Counted from the first letter of the stretch, positions 23,433 to 37,299 are shown. The stretch is 64,000 nucleotides of DNA from Himantopus leucocephalus (GCA_003993805.1 RSEF01000002.1:94779995-94843994), one strand, 5' to 3'. Notes: generated by a model from the sequence alone, not told the origin. Program-made: numbers and translations.

Positions 23433-23471
23433 AAAACCAGCTTTTTGCTTATATCCCTATAAGCTGGTTTT
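23433..23471. repeat. Inverted repeat, 11-bp perfect arms, 17-nt loop
   Basis: The arm aaaaccagctt (23433-23443) is the exact reverse complement of aagctggtttt (23461-23471). It lies just downstream of the possible SINE relic. It may be a terminal fold of an old element or chance. Confidence 0.7.
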
Positions 23472-24346
23472 AGTAGTTTCTCTCTAGTCAGCAAAGCCCT
23501 TAATGTATATTTAAACAGCTGTACAATTAGATCTTGAGTGAGTAATATTTAATATTCTTAGGATAGCTTAAGAACCCCATCCCAGAAAAGCTGCAGTCAG
23601 TGCAAAGGTTTTATTGATTTCAGTGGACTTTGAATTAGACTCCAGAGATTACTGGATTGTTCCCAACTGTTACTACCTAGAATCCATGGCAAAAAGTAAT
23701 ACAGGAGGACGCAGGGATTCATTAAATCATCACAAGAGGAAGCTCATTTTTCTCAGAGTACTTGCAAATATACATATATATGCCACACCATCCCCAAGAT
23801 GTTGGCAGAGACCTTTCAGGGCTGTCTCAAAAAACATTTTTCTTTGTCTTTCTGTGTCAGTGGTTTGCTCAAAATCTCTGTTGACAAAGCACAGCAAATT
23901 CCTGACAACAGTCTTAAAGAGGCTCGCATATAAATAAAGATGTCTGAGAGAAGCCAAAAGCTATACTCTGATCTCTTTACACATCACATGTTCTGAGAGT
24001 GGCACCTTGGCTGCATAAATATTCCCTCCGGTGTCAACTGAGTTTTAGAATATAGGAGAGGTGGAGGGGGGGCGGTAAGGAGAGAAGTATCTAGCCCAAA
24101 GCTGGCAAAAGCCCTGCTGAAATGAAGGGATGGGTGCGAAGGAGGAGGAGGAGGAATTGTTTGCTAAATAGAAGAAGGAAAAATGACCTGACAGGCATAA
24201 TTATGAAGCATTTTAGATGGTCTTACAGGGAAGATGGTTTGCTGACTGCTGTTTCTTCAAATGCAGTTGAGTGTCTTGCTCTGCAGTTCTTCTGTAGCCT
24301 CCCTTCAGACTGTTTTTTTCTTTCTTTCTTTTGGGCATGTTTTTAG

Positions 24347-24462
24347 AACTGAGCTCAGGACTTCCCCTTCTTTATGATGAAACTTCTCATCTGAAGAAAA
24401 TAGAAACGGAGAGTGTGAAGGTAGTTGGACCATGGCCAGCCCTGCACGTCAGCATGAACAAG
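24347..24462 (+). CDS. EPB41L4B: EPB41L4B long-isoform exon (HLKK...GPWPALH segment)
   Basis: This 116-nt exon follows gtttttag and ends AACAAG|gtatag. The first two bases, AA, complete the Lys codon split at 18422. Then 38 codons run LSSGLPLLYDETSHLKKIE, TESVKVVGPWPALHVSMNK, ending in phase 0. The human long isoform has LSPGTPALF, then HLKKLELETVKAAGPWPPLH as I remember it, so the order and spacing agree. The GPWPxLH motif is the most conserved part. The exon is surrounded by intron on both sides. Confidence 0.88.
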
Positions 24463-25054
24463 GTATAGCATATACATATATACTTTTACATATATATATG
24501 CCGGAGAGCGCCTTTGTCACTTCATATTCAAAAGCTGCTGCTTTTTCACCACCAGTTCAAAACAACATTCATCTGCAACTGGCTTTCTTTTTAATCACCT
24601 CTCACCATCTCCTTGTGGGACTGGGGTTTGGTTTTTAGATGTAGCATTTCCTTCAACTTTGCCTTTTAAAATCTCAGAAGCTGCTCCAATAATGTTATGA
24701 TGTAGTTTTAGTTTAGTTGTGAAGAGTTAGTCATCTAGGCAGCCCAGAGCTGTAAAAAAATAACACCACTTTAAGTGATAAAAAAAATAATCTTGTTTTT
24801 CTACACGAGGAGTCCGTGTTATGCCTTAACCCCTCCCGGCATCTGATGTTAGTGGGTGTTTTATGACTGAGTTTTTGCAGGGGTGGCAAAACAGCCATGT
24901 GCCACTGTTTCTGCCAGAGATCAGAGGCCACCGGGTTGGTGGCTCCTTGTATCCATGTGAGGCAAAATCCACTGTGCCCGCACCGTGGGTTGCCTTGAGT
25001 TGAGTCTGGATAGAGCCACAGAGACCTGGAGCTCTGGTGTGCAACCACATCACT

Positions 25055-25125
25055 CCTGAGCTGAATCCAATGAAGTCAATGAGAGCGTTGCCACTGGCTT
25101 CAGATGAGGTGGGTCTGGGCCCCCA
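25055..25125. repeat. Probable old dispersed amniote repeat fragment
   Basis: The string ccaatgaagtcaatgagagc, then gttgccactggcttcag, then tgggtctgggccccc resembles a pattern common in reptile and bird genomes (gaagtcaatgggag...tgacttcaatggg...aggattgggccc). I remember the pattern but cannot assign the family name with confidence. Confidence 0.45.
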
Positions 25126-25763
25126 GTGACTATACTGACCTGTTAAAAGAAATGTGGTGTTTTGAGAGTTTTCTGTCAGTTGAAGGGAGAACTCAAATTA
25201 TGTTACCTTGGTTTTACAGACAGCCTTTTGTTATTGATATTATTTCAACAAGCGTTAGGGAAATTAAAATTAAAAGCAAGGTGGCAAACTGTATCAAAAA
25301 TACAAGCACAAAGGGGCTGTATATCTATATAGCATAATCTTTCTTTTCTGTAGATGAGACAATCCAGGAGATGGGAGTCAAGGCTGAAAATCAGTGAGTC
25401 AGGTGTTTCTGATAAAAAATGAAATCTTGAAATATTTTCTTTCAACATTCTAGTTAATTGAAGTTAATCCATAATGCAGTGGATCTTCCATCATGAAGAA
25501 TTGCTTGAAGAACTGTGTTCAGAGTGTGTCATGGGTTGGTCGTGTAATTCAGCTAAGGACTGCAGTGAATTCACTGCCTTATGAATGTAATCATGAGACA
25601 ATGACCTATGACATGACTTTGGAGACTTCTGAATGAACAGGTGAAGGTGGAATATTTTAGACTTTTTCCCAAACCCATTTGGTTATCAGCTGTGAGGAGC
25701 TGTCATTTTGTGTGACTGGTTGGTTTGAGTCAGGATAAAACGTTAAATCATAAAGTAGACAAA

Positions 25764-25794
25764 CTGGAGTAAAATGGANCTGGAGTGAAATGGA
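25764..25794. repeat. 15-bp duplication around a single N
   Basis: ctggagtaaaatgga (25764-25778) and ctggagtgaaatgga (25780-25794) differ at one base and are separated by N at 25779. It has the same seam pattern as the longer cases. Confidence 0.75.
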
Positions 25795-27933
25795 AAAGAA
25801 GTCACCTTTTTCCCATGGACATTTCTCAAGTTCTTCTACAAATACTCTCAACTGGCAATAACTACAGTTTTTAATAGGCAAAGATAATTAAGCATTGACA
25901 TAGTTTGCTAAAGGAAAATTCTCCATCTCACAGCTTCATCCAGTGAATACCCAGGTCACGTGAGAAAAGCACTGTAGTTCAGATGTAATTACTGATACTC
26001 TGTCTTAACCCCAGCTGAGAACATTCACTTAGGTGCAATGTCCAAAGCATGCTTTAAAGGATGGTCCTACACTATTGAGGTTATTGACAGCTCAGTTTAG
26101 CATATATATATATAAAGGGCTAAAGTGAAGAAGTGAGAGGACTCACTCCATGCTGACCACAGTGCACAAGCAGATAAACCAGTCTGGTCTGTATTGCACA
26201 AAAGATCCAAACACATGACCTCAATGGTACCTTTGTGATGTCAAAATGAGTAGATTTATGGTCTTTTCTCTTTCTTTAACTGAATGCCTAAAACAGTTTG
26301 GTCCTGTATTCCACTGTACTGTGCAAGTAGTCCCAATAGAGTCCCTGCAACTTCTGCTTGGCAAAGTCTGACATCTGATCCTCTCACTCTTCTTTCTTCT
26401 CTGAAAATCCATGGAGAGAGAACTCAGCTGTTTTATAATTAATGGTTTTCTTTGGCTTGTCCTGACAGCTCTAGAATCTTGTCCACAGTCAGATGGATTA
26501 TTTATTTAAGGACTAATTAGCAGAACCCAGTATCACAGCAGGTCAGTGCTTCACAATAAATGCAGCTGCACAGTAAATGCAGCCTGTGTCTGCTGTACGG
26601 AGACGTCCATCAGTCAAAGTTTAGCTTATGAAAAAGTCTTTCAATGAGCACCAGGAGCTGCTAAATGCTTCTGTTTCTGGCAGAAGTTTAGCAGAAGGCA
26701 AGGCTAGAGACATGGGCTGTCTAATGAAAACCCTCTCCTGGCAGTCATAGAGGGTGTGGGTTTAAGAGCTGGGCAGCAATCCCATGAACAGTGGTTACCA
26801 TGTGGATGCAAAGGAGGCCTGTCCCTCAAAATTTATTAAAATTGCCATTTTGAGCCCAGAGTCACCACTGGAAAGCACCTCAGTGATCAAGTCCTCGCAT
26901 TACGAGGCTGCGGGTTGTGACTGGTAAATCATTCTGAAGTTCTTTTGGCCCGTCACTTGTGGTTTCTTCTTCAAGCACCATTTTCTGACCTAGATCCTAG
27001 TGAAATGTGTACACAGAGCTCATAAAGCTAAACCAAAGTACAGGGCTTTGAGCTCTGAGCAGAGCCTGGAGTCATCTCAGCAGATGGCTTCTCCAGTGAA
27101 AGAGAGGGAGATGCTGTAAATGTTGGACTAACCCTGGGCTGAAATGCTGTGGCAGCAGGGCAGGTAAGGCAGGATTGAACAGCTCTGAACTGTAAAAAAC
27201 ATTTTTCTCTATGAGTGTAGCCTTTAAAGCTCCTTTGGTTATGGTAGTTAACTGGCTACTCAGTCCAGCAGTGAACAGATTTTAATGAGTGGTCAGTGTG
27301 TCTAGTTTCTGGCAAAAAAATGAAACATTAGCAGTTCTCCTGCACCACTCCATTGATTTCTATTCTACTAAGAGCTTTTTATTCCCTAGTTTTGCATCCT
27401 CTGAAATATTATGCTTAAACAAAACCAGTGAAGCAGTTATGAAGCTGCTTCATTTGCTGTGTTTCTGAAAATAAAGCAATGGTTTCCACATCTATTTTGG
27501 AGTCCCAACTTTCACTCCCTCTCTTCCTGTTGCTAATTATTATTTTTTCAAGCAAAGTGCTTTGGGGCTGGAATTTGTCAGGCTTAATAATCAACCCATA
27601 GGAGAATTAACAAGAAATTGGGTAAATTAGATTCAGCAGTTAATTAATTTGATTGTCCGCTACAGCAAACTTCGTCTCATGGGAATGATGAATGGATGTG
27701 TCCAATCTCTTTTGCAGAGCTGTTTGGTACAGTGGACGTGCGTGTCCACCTACTGAATGATAAAAGTCAGTTTCAACATGCGTTTCATGCCCTTCAGTGC
27801 TAGTGGACTCCTTAATCTCCAGGAGAGACAAGCCTAAGAGTTGTAGCTGTGAATGTATTTCTGACTCTCTTTTTTGCAAGCCTTTCCTTAGAAAAATATG
27901 TTCTCCCATCCCCCCTTGCTCCATGTATGTGTG

Positions 27934-27951
27934 TATATATATATATATATA
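27934..27951. repeat. (TA)n microsatellite
   Basis: About nine TA units follow a short GT run and are followed by an A run (aaaaaaat). It is likely length-variable. Confidence 0.85.
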
Positions 27952-29198
27952 AAAAAATATAAAGCCAATAATGTATTTTTAGCATTTCTGAAATCTTGGG
28001 AGTCTAGTAATTATTTGTCCAGATGTAATTATTACATAAAAAGAAAGAATACTAATATGGTTCAAATTGTTTCTACCCCTTTTCCTGGTGTTATGCTCAC
28101 CCTTCCCCTACACCCCTTAGTCCTAAGGTTGGGACTTCATTCTGATGGAGTCAGAGCGGGTGTTACGATGGTCATGTTCGTGGTTTCTTCTTCCTCACTC
28201 TAGGATCCGCTTTGGGTCCTTTTGTATGTTTGCAAACATGCTTTTACACCTTGCTCTTTCTTCATTGATCTGCATCTTCATGTTACAGACAAATTTAATA
28301 TACATGGTGGGTTTTACATATATATGCTAGATACTATGTCTTCGCTCTCTTCATTAGCCCTAAAACCAGTTTTGTCCAGCTCCAGGTTTCCACTTCTTTA
28401 ACTGGCCATTGGTGAGTTGTTTACAACCGTGGGGTCTCGAGGGCCAGCCTGTGCCCCTTGCATTATCACCCCATGCCTGCGCTCGTCTACACCACCTCCA
28501 GTGTCTCCACTTCTCCAGGCTTCTGTTATTATACCAGACCTCTGTTGTTTTATACTACATCATTGTGTTAGACTCAAAAATATCTCATTCTACAAAGAAT
28601 AACTGCTTGTGTTACTGTTTTCTATATAAAATTATTGCTGTTACAGCTAAACCTAGTAAAACAAAGCTGTAGACAGATCAAGAAAGGTTCAGACCTCAAT
28701 GGCTTTGCAAACTCTGTTCAAAGCTTATGGCCTTTTGCTAGTGTGGCAATACCATATTACAGGGCTACCCAGTTACACTACTGACCGTTGCAAATGATAC
28801 AACTTCCAAGAAAGCTGGGGAACTACTTGCCCCGTGCGCTAGTGCAAAACCTAAAGCTACTGCGGTTCCAAAAATCATTTGTGGTTTTAAAAAAGCCCAC
28901 AAAGCCAACTCACTTTGTTGATATATTTGAGACTCTTCTGTGTGATACACAGATCAGAGGGCATACCCCAGGAAACATGGCTACCATGACCCAGTGAGGC
29001 TATCATGAAGATTGGCACTGACAGAGGCAGAATCTAATAATATTGAGCAATAGCATTTTATAAAATAAATTTGATACCAGGAACTGAAGAGGGTTGTTCC
29101 AAGGATATAAGCATAACAATATTGGGAGTTATATCTTTCATTAGACCAACTGGTAGTTGACCTGAAGAAGGTCTTGTGTATCTGACAGCTTAATGAGG

Positions 29199-29216
29199 GT
29201 TTGTTTGTTTGTTTTT
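29199..29216. repeat. (GTTT)n simple repeat
   Basis: Four GTTT-type units occur in a row (gtttgtttgtttgttttt). Confidence 0.75.
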
Positions 29217-32200
29217 CCAAATGTATTTTTCTAATAAAAGATGCAGCTTCTGCTTGCAAACTTTGCCTCAAATGAGAATAACATGTAATCATACAGGTCT
29301 TACCATTATGATGTCTGTTCATAATTGGTGTTAGCCATCACACGGAAAAAAATTCAATAAATCTCCTGGTGGAAAGGGGGTGAAAGAGTCTGTAGATTTT
29401 CATGCACTTTTGCAGATGTAGTTGAGTCCCAGGAAACCAAAGGGTTTGACCTTACATAGCTAATGTGCATTCAGAACCTATATGTCTGAGTTGTCTTCAT
29501 GAAAATTTTACTTCCCACTCGTAGTGATGACTAGCAGCGAAGAATAGACCTGCATTCCTAAACAAAATATTGTTTCTATTCTTCAGACATCTCGAGCTAA
29601 ATATGTGTTTTAAACATACTGTTTGGCTAAGAAGAGAATATTGATAAATTCACAGAGGCAAAAGATCATGAATTAGTACAAAGGTTGATGCGGAACAAAG
29701 CATGAACCTTTTAAAGCAGAGAGAATAGAAATGTTAAGTACAGGAGCAGTATTGCTGTGTTTCATGCAACTATTTTTATATTCTGTATGTGTACTTAATA
29801 TTCAGTTAGCTTTGCAAACCAAAGGTAGTGTCCTCATTATCTAACACTGTACAAATCTGCCTTCAATTCTAGTATCAGCAAATGTAATTGAATTTGAAGT
29901 AAATGTTTGGGAGGAGAAAAGCAAACCTAAGACCTCAATTATAAAAAGAGAAAAAGACATCTAGTTTTATGTGTATATGTATCTGAGCTTGTTCAATCCA
30001 CTTCTATCAAACCCATTTAAATGCAATTCTCCAGTGTTCCCCTTCTCTGGAAAAATACAGTTCTGCATCAATGGTGAAAGTGATGTGAACACGTTGCTAT
30101 TTTTTAGCACCAGCAGAACTGGAGACGGAAAATTGGAGTGTTATCAGGCATCTTAACTTAATGGTTTTTTTTACTCATTTCTAAACCTTTCAGGTTGAGT
30201 TTGAATTGCAATTTTAAGCAAGAAGATTCTTTCTTTCAAATGCAAGTTAGACTCTCAGACATTCGCTTGAAAGGGGCATCTCAGATTCTTTGAAATTACG
30301 TAATAAGAATTGATAAAATTGGAAGTTTCATTAACATTATGCCATGTTTAGTTTTCTAATGACTTCCACATAGAATGCTCTTAGTTTATAAATGAAAATA
30401 AAATTTTAATAACTGCCAACCTGGTACAACATTTGAATACCCAGCTGCTATCTTTATGCTACACTCATCACTGCAAGTGATAAGGATTCTAGAAATGTTA
30501 GATTTCTTTACTGTACAGCAAAATAAAGTAGATTACAGCTTTCATTCTTGCAGCAATAGTATATAGAGATTCCTAATGTAGGGAAGGTTTAGATCTTTGA
30601 TTTTCTTATAAACTAGTGAAATGAACCATAGAAGGTACTCTACAGTTTTGTATATTCCTGAAATATTTTCTTCTTTTGATGGCAATTATACTTTAGGAGT
30701 TAAATTGGGGAATGAACAGGCTTATATATAAAGATTAGTGGCATTAAAGAACAACAGGAACTTATACAAATGCTTAGAAATGTTAATAGTATGCAGTAAG
30801 GAAGTGCTACTTTGTTCTGTGATTTGAGTTCGCTTTAAGTCTGGATCTTAAGTGCCACTGACTATATGTGTAATAGTCTCAGCTAATCAGCTGTGTGAGA
30901 GCAGAATTCAGTAATGATTCAGGATGTGCTGCACTGTGGCAGAAAAGTCCATCGTTGCCAAGGCAGGCTGGCAAAGAAGCCTTTCACATATGTTCAGAAG
31001 CTAGAGGAGATCTGGGTCAGGTTGAGCACTCTTAAGCCCCACATGGGGTTTGTCTGCAGTCAGCATTTCCACTGGGGCAGGGGGAAGTGGTGGCCTTCAG
31101 CTGCTGGCTCAGTGTCTGGTGAGCAGGACAAGGCCAAGCAGCGATTGCAGCAATGTCTGCTCTTCGTGTATGATCAGTCACTAAAGGTGCTGCTGCTCCT
31201 GGTGGGGTGCAAAGCAAAGCAAATCTTGCTTGCTTGAAGGTGAAACCCTTAACGTGTGACCCAAACAAGGGCTAGAGCAGAACTAAATGCCCAGGAATGG
31301 CTTCTAAAAACTTTGCAACCTCCAGCAGCAGCTTTCCCTTTTCAGCCAGGTCAGCAAGCATCAACGTTTGGATCTCTCAAGTTATAAGAATCTCAGTGTG
31401 AGACTTGCACATCAGATCCCACACTGGGGACAGTCTCCATTACATGAGTCATCTGGTATAATGCTGAATACAGCAGGACATTTAGACCTTTTGAGGGTTC
31501 CCAGCTACAGGGCAGCCCTGCGGGCTTTTATGTTGCTCTTGGTCAATGTGGAGAAATTGGGAAGTGGAGGAAGAATATAAGGACTGAAGAATATCCATAT
31601 ACAGCTGAATAACAGACGGATGGGACTTTGGAACGTTTTGAGTTATGAAACAAGCTTGCGTCCTAAACAAGAATCAGTTGCCTTGACTTAACTAGTTGAA
31701 AAATACAGTTGCTTAATCTTGCTTGAGTGAAATGATATTTAATTAGTATCGAGTGTTAAAACAAAGGTGGGATTTCTCATGGCCTTTAGAAATGCCACTG
31801 CTTAGTGTGTTGTTCTTTCTGCCGTTAGAAATCAATACACTTAAAAGTTGACAATAATAGCAGCCCTTTTAAAGTGCGTAATAGTGCACTGTGGCTACCA
31901 AGACTATTGGTGAAGGAAAAGTTGTGCTTTCTTTACAGTTAATTTTGTCCTTTTGAGTATCTTAACTTCTCAGCTTCATGGGTGGTACAGAAAAGACACC
32001 TATGACAAATGAATATTTCATTTTTTTTTTTAATATGCTTGCCAGAACTACCATTATATTCAAGACTGAATAGATGACTACAGTTCCGTAAGTTGCTTCA
32101 GCTAGATGCTGTCACTTTTCATTTTAAGAATTTTCTTTTTCCCTCAGGAAGAAAGTGGGGAGAATGAAAAGTCCAAAAATATCTTCCACTAAAAACAGTA

Positions 32201-33732
32201 AATGTGGCTCGGCAAATAAACATGTAAGAATTAATAGAAATTTGCCAGAGAAAAAAAATCTCATGATGAGCAATCCTTTAACAGACAGTTGTTCAAAATC
32301 ATACCTGGCAGCTATGGCATTTTTGATGCAGAATTCTGTTGGACCAACTTTGCTTACACATGAGAAATATTTTGCAGTCCCAATAGAGTTCTGCAGAGGT
32401 CTGGCTCTTTCCCTCCCCAGTGTTTGCAGAACAGTTTCCTCAGGCAACATAATTTCATTTGTGATTTTCTCCACTTGCAGAAATTGTCCCCTGAATTTTA
32501 ATATTCCTTTTTGTCTATGATTGTTTGCGGACCTGAGAGAAGAGTCAGTAAGACTGTAGTTACCATTGGCCAGTGGGATGCCATGGGGGAGGGCAGAAGG
32601 AAGGATAAAGGAGGCAGGTTTTGAAGTTAAAGGGCTAATCATATGGTAATTTCAGTGGCTAAAAAATGACCAGATCTGTCTTGAAATACTTTGCCAGAGG
32701 TGAACCTCAAAGATGCAATGGACCTGTTTTACTGATGCCTTGTACCTGTTTTGGCTGAAATCTGAATGACAGCATTACATGTCTGTTCTGTCCAGGTGTA
32801 TACGACCACTCACTCTTCACAGCAATTAGTGGAAAATGAATGCATAATCTAAGCTTTTACTCAGTTGTAATTCAGGTCTAATTTCCAGGAAGAATAGGAA
32901 AGTTTGCAATGGCTGTTATGCAGTTGCCCAATTCTTCTTTAAAAATTTATAAGATACACAGTTTGATTGTTTAAGAGTTCATGTTTACAAACCTGGTATC
33001 ATTCATACCCTGTTTGTTTATACATTAGTATTACATTGTCCTTTTTTTCCTGTTTTTTTCTTTTCTGCATGGGAAGTTTATTCATGCTGGCATTTCTGCT
33101 GGATGTAGTATGTTCAAGGCAAAAAACCTTTAGTTCATGTTTGAACAGGTCACTAAACTAGCTGTCCTGAGGCTTTAGATTTCTGATCCAGATCACTGCA
33201 TAGGTAAAGGGTTGACATGAAGTGGAACAGCAGCAGCAATGTTTAAATTCCCTGGATTTTTCTTTTCTTTCTGATGAAGGAGATTTTGCTTAGCTTGCAA
33301 TTACGTGGAGATCCCTTCAGATCCCTCTGGATTGGTGTAAGAAACCAATGTTCACTATAGCTGAGTGTTGTGAACCTTTCCCTCTTCTGCCTGTTGTGGG
33401 ATATTTCAAAACTGTTTTGCATCCTCAGTCTGATCACAGGTTTAGGCAACGACTCCAGGGACTGGCTGGGCTTTTTCCATGTACCTTTACATCAGTTTCT
33501 TGCTTCTATTACTCAGGCTTCCCTAGGCTTTTCTTGTCTTTAAAATAATATCAAGTCACTAAATATTCTGAAAACTTTTTAGTCTAAGATGTATCTATCA
33601 GAGTATGAACATGGAAGTTTTATCCAATATTGCTGAATCAAGTTGTTACAAGTAAAAATTTGACCTTTGACCATTTTGTTAACTTATCTTTCTAATATAT
33701 GTCACTATGCTTGTCTTTTATATTAAATATAG

Positions 33733-33858
33733 GGTGAAGACAAGAAAGTAGCTGAAAAGACTCTTCATGCCCCCGTGTCACCATCATCTGTACCTGACCA
33801 TATGAAGTGCAACATCCTTAAAGCTCAGGTGGAAGCTGCTTTTAGAGTAGGCACCCAG
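33733..33858 (+). CDS. EPB41L4B: EPB41L4B long-isoform exon with NILKAQ motif
   Basis: This 126-nt, phase-0 exon has 42 codons. It follows aaatatag and ends ACCCAG|gtaatc. It encodes GEDKKVAEKTLHAPVSPSSV, PDHMKCNILKAQVEAAFRVG, TQ. The KCNILKAQ motif is shared with human EPB41L4B (DHVKCNILKAQLE, as I remember it), and EPB41L5 has a related SNILKAQVEA, so it is an old tail element of the L4B/L5 pair, perhaps a short helix for partner binding (inference). Because it is in phase 0 at both ends, it could be skipped without a frameshift. Confidence 0.9.
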
Positions 33859-36800
33859 GTAATCTGTGTTTAATATTTCGCCTTTCTAGTTTTGGCATAG
33901 CTTACACCAATTTTCCAAAACCATGTCGTTCCTGAAGAAGCACCTAATTTTATGTCAAGTGTCCACATTGACCCAGCTTTCTCTAGCTGCTCTGCAGTTA
34001 CTTCAGATAACTCAAAATGATTGATTTGATGGAAGTAGGAAATGTGTCCAAACTGACATGATTAATACAGCTGAGAGAGGCTGAGAAAATAGGAGAGAAG
34101 GCCCCAGGAAATCTCCATGTTTTGATTATGTCACTGTAGCTTTTACTTACTTTGTAGCTGAGAAACAATAACCTCTGGAGTTTTCTGAGGCTACCCACCA
34201 CTCATGGAAACTGTGGTTAAGGGTGTTCTAAAGACAATATCTACGCATCCAGATGCAACCTTTATTTTAGGGGTTTAACTTTAGATGTCTGAATGTGAAA
34301 CATTAGCTGGTCTATTGTTTTCTTACTTGGTCATGTGCTTTTAACTAAATTTTAAGCTGCTATTTTCACTGCTTGGTCAGTGTTTACATCAAATACAGCC
34401 TGTTTCAAAAACACCACAAGTCTTGTAATGATGTCATGCAACTGAAAACTGCTGCTAGATGGCATGACTGTAAAACGTTAATTTCCCAAGCAGAGGTAAA
34501 TCTAAGTGAAACTAAAATATGTGATTCTTTTCAAGTGTAATTTGTGGACAAAAGATAATGCCATTGATGCCAAAAGTAAAGCCAAATAGAATGCTTTAGG
34601 AGCAAAAGTAGAGGCAGAAAGATTGGTATGACTCTTATCCCAAGTTCCTGTGGTATCCTTGTGCATACTATTCTCTTTGAATACAAATTACGTTGGTGTT
34701 TCCATCGCTTTGTTTCTTTTCACAATAACACATCAGGTCAGCTTGCCCTGCAAAGGTTTTTGTTAACAATCATCTTTGTGTATTTGTTGTTCCCTGGCAG
34801 ATCTTTCATCTGAGAGCTAGATTACATCTAGTCTAGCTAGACCTAAGGATGTATCAAAATTTGGTTATGCTGACTGCCCTAGATTTCAAGAACAGAAACC
34901 ATAAATCTGACAGCATGTGGGGGAAGGAGATTGGAGTTTTTTCTTTTAGTTTTTGCTTAAAGCAGTTCTCTCACCTCTCTGAATTCTGTGTTGTGTCAAC
35001 TGTGTTTTATGCAGCACGTTTCTTGTTTGATTGCCCTTGGGTTTGCACTCTGTTTTTCCTGTGTGTCTTTTCTACAGGATGTCATGGTATATTTCTCACG
35101 TTTGTATTTTCTCCTGAATATGCTTAATAGTCACGTTTGACTGGTTAGTTAAACACTGGGAGCAATGTGTGTTGCTGCATTGAGAATACAGCATTACTAA
35201 GGCAAGATAGGAAATGTGCTTAACATATGCATCTCTCAATTCACCTGCCCTGCCTTAATTTTTCATTCTGAGGCTTCCCAAGGGAGAATATCCAGGGTTG
35301 CTTTTCAATGTATGCCATAACCTTTAGCTACTGCTATGTTGTAAATAAGTTTCAGAGCAAGCTGAGCATTCCATTTTTCCTTCTTACCTGTGTTGTTTTG
35401 CACAAGGCGTTAGAAGTCAGATTGGATTAAGTAGGTGGCTGTAGGTTTGTCCTCAATGAGAAAAGTCTTGTGATTTCAGGGGGAAGGAGGGAAAAGAAGA
35501 GTGTTGGAGGATAGCACGTATTGTGGAAAAATAATGGCATAGGATTGAGTTTGAAATCCCTGAAGCTTTCAGTGCTAACAAAGTATGGCTTAAGAGTTAC
35601 AGCCAGTAAATTAGGATGTCACCTTAATCTTGGGAATCCTCATTCAACTCCCTGCTTAGCCACAAAATTGCCTGTGCAACTAGAAATGAGTTCTTCTGCA
35701 CTTGAGCTCCCCTCTTGTCAAGTATGAAAGATTACCCTTCTCGCATACATTGCAAAAATAAGTAGGAAGAGACCAGGCAATGGTCAGCTGTTACAGTAAG
35801 AAGCTGCAGCTACACAAGTGCTGAGAAGAGTGGGCGAAAGGTTTGTGGTGTATGGTGAAGGAATGAGTAGAAACACACCATCTATCATGTAGAAAATATG
35901 AGGAGGGAAGGGGAATACAGGAGACCCCAATAAACCACCATACCAGCATACCAAAAAAACACCCAGTTATCTTCTCTATTCCCCCCACCCAAACAACTAG
36001 CTGAATACCAATAGCTAAGCCATTTCCCAGTTTAGTCATCTTCTGGGAAAAGTGAGCTGGGATGGCATTACACTGCTCAGAGACACTTACAGCATCCTTT
36101 TGAGGGAGCAGATAAAAGATATTTTCTTCACGGAAGACAACCGTTTAACTCCATGTATTCCTCCAGGGCTGTGATCCTGCCCCTCTTTGATCCCATCAGA
36201 CATATCCTGCTGCCCAGTATATCTGGAGGACTAACCGTGTTGTCCTCTGCCCAATTCTCTCTTTTGATGTCAGTTCCATATTAAATCCCTGAGAAGTCCT
36301 GCCTTCTGGCCTTATTCTTAAGACTCCAATTTCTCATCTCTTGTTTTCTGTACTGTCATATTTCAACTTACAAGGCAGCCAGGGGAAGAAGTATATCTAG
36401 GTTCTGTAAGGCACAGCCTATATTCCTTGAGCTGTAAAGCAAGACAGGCTGATTTTCCTGATGTACAGCGTAGATCTTCCTTTATTTCATGCTATCACTA
36501 AAAAGATAAGGATTTGCTCCTCTCTACTTTGTAAAAGGAAGAAGAAAGAAACAGACTCTGTCTTATGCACACACTATTTGAAATGAAATGTTCTTTTAAA
36601 GGCCCCCAAAATCTGTGGTCTAACTTGTCCTTTATGAAACTTCATGGGGCATCTTCATTACATAGTTAGGTGTAAAAGCATGTGAAAAATATTGGTGCAC
36701 TGTAGGATTGGATCCAAAATTAACAAACTGTTACTTGAAATATTTGTAACAGCTCTCTCTCTAAGCAGTAGGAATATTTTCAGTACCATATGCTACTAAC

Positions 36801-37299
36801 ATCAGGATGTGACAAGTTTATGAAGGCACCTCCTGCATGTAGTAGAAGAAGAAGCTGTTCCTTATTAATTCTGAGAATGGAGTGAATGTTTGCAAGTGGA
36901 AAATATAAACTGGGACAGAAATTTTCTGTAGTTTTCTTTCTTTATGGCAGCTAGACACCAACACAAGAGAGAGCATTAGAAATGAATGATTCCAGTGCTT
37001 ATGATTTCAAAAATAAAAACAGGGGAAATTATGCAATACATTTGAAAATGTATGCTGGAAGATGGTCTCTGCACTGCTTCATTTCAGAATTATGCTGAAG
37101 AGCTGTTTATCGCATTCCTAGGGGGTAATACACCATCTCCCATGGCTATAGTCCTGACTTAGAGACCGAAAATTTTTAAGTTTATGGTGCTGATCACTGA
37201 GCCCTGCATGTGGTTTGGAGTTATAGAGCAGCAGGAAACTAACGGGAGTGAGTTTGTTTATTTGGTGAAGATGGAAATATTTATGTGCCATTCTGCTAG

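Larger units (their letters stand above)
18423..24346 (+). other. EPB41L4B: Intron (5.9 kb) with GC-rich island and repeats
   Basis: The intron has a gtaagt donor and a pyrimidine-rich acceptor zone (tttttttctttctttctttt) ending ttttag at 24346. It holds the N-seamed triplicated segment at 19582-20031, the GC-rich stretch around 20.0-21.0 kb, a poly-A tract at 23199, a possible 5S-like SINE relic near 23.3 kb and an 11-bp-stem inverted repeat at 23433. Many open frames of 60-170 codons lie in the GC-rich part on both strands, as expected from low stop-codon density. Confidence 0.7.
24463..33732 (+). other. EPB41L4B: Intron (9.3 kb)
   Basis: This intron has a gtatag donor (weak) and an acceptor at 33731-33732 (attaaatatag), also weak in pyrimidines. 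It contains a possible old dispersed repeat near 25.06 kb, a short N-seamed duplication at 25764, a (TA)n tract at 27934, a (GTTT)n tract at 29199 and open frames without support. Both strands are open over about 32124-32642 (172 codons on the minus strand), but neither shows a known motif. Confidence 0.7.

Noticed and set aside
32124..32642. Frames open on both strands (172 codons minus, 121 codons plus)
   Set aside because: Double-strand openness usually reflects composition. No domain was recognised on either strand.
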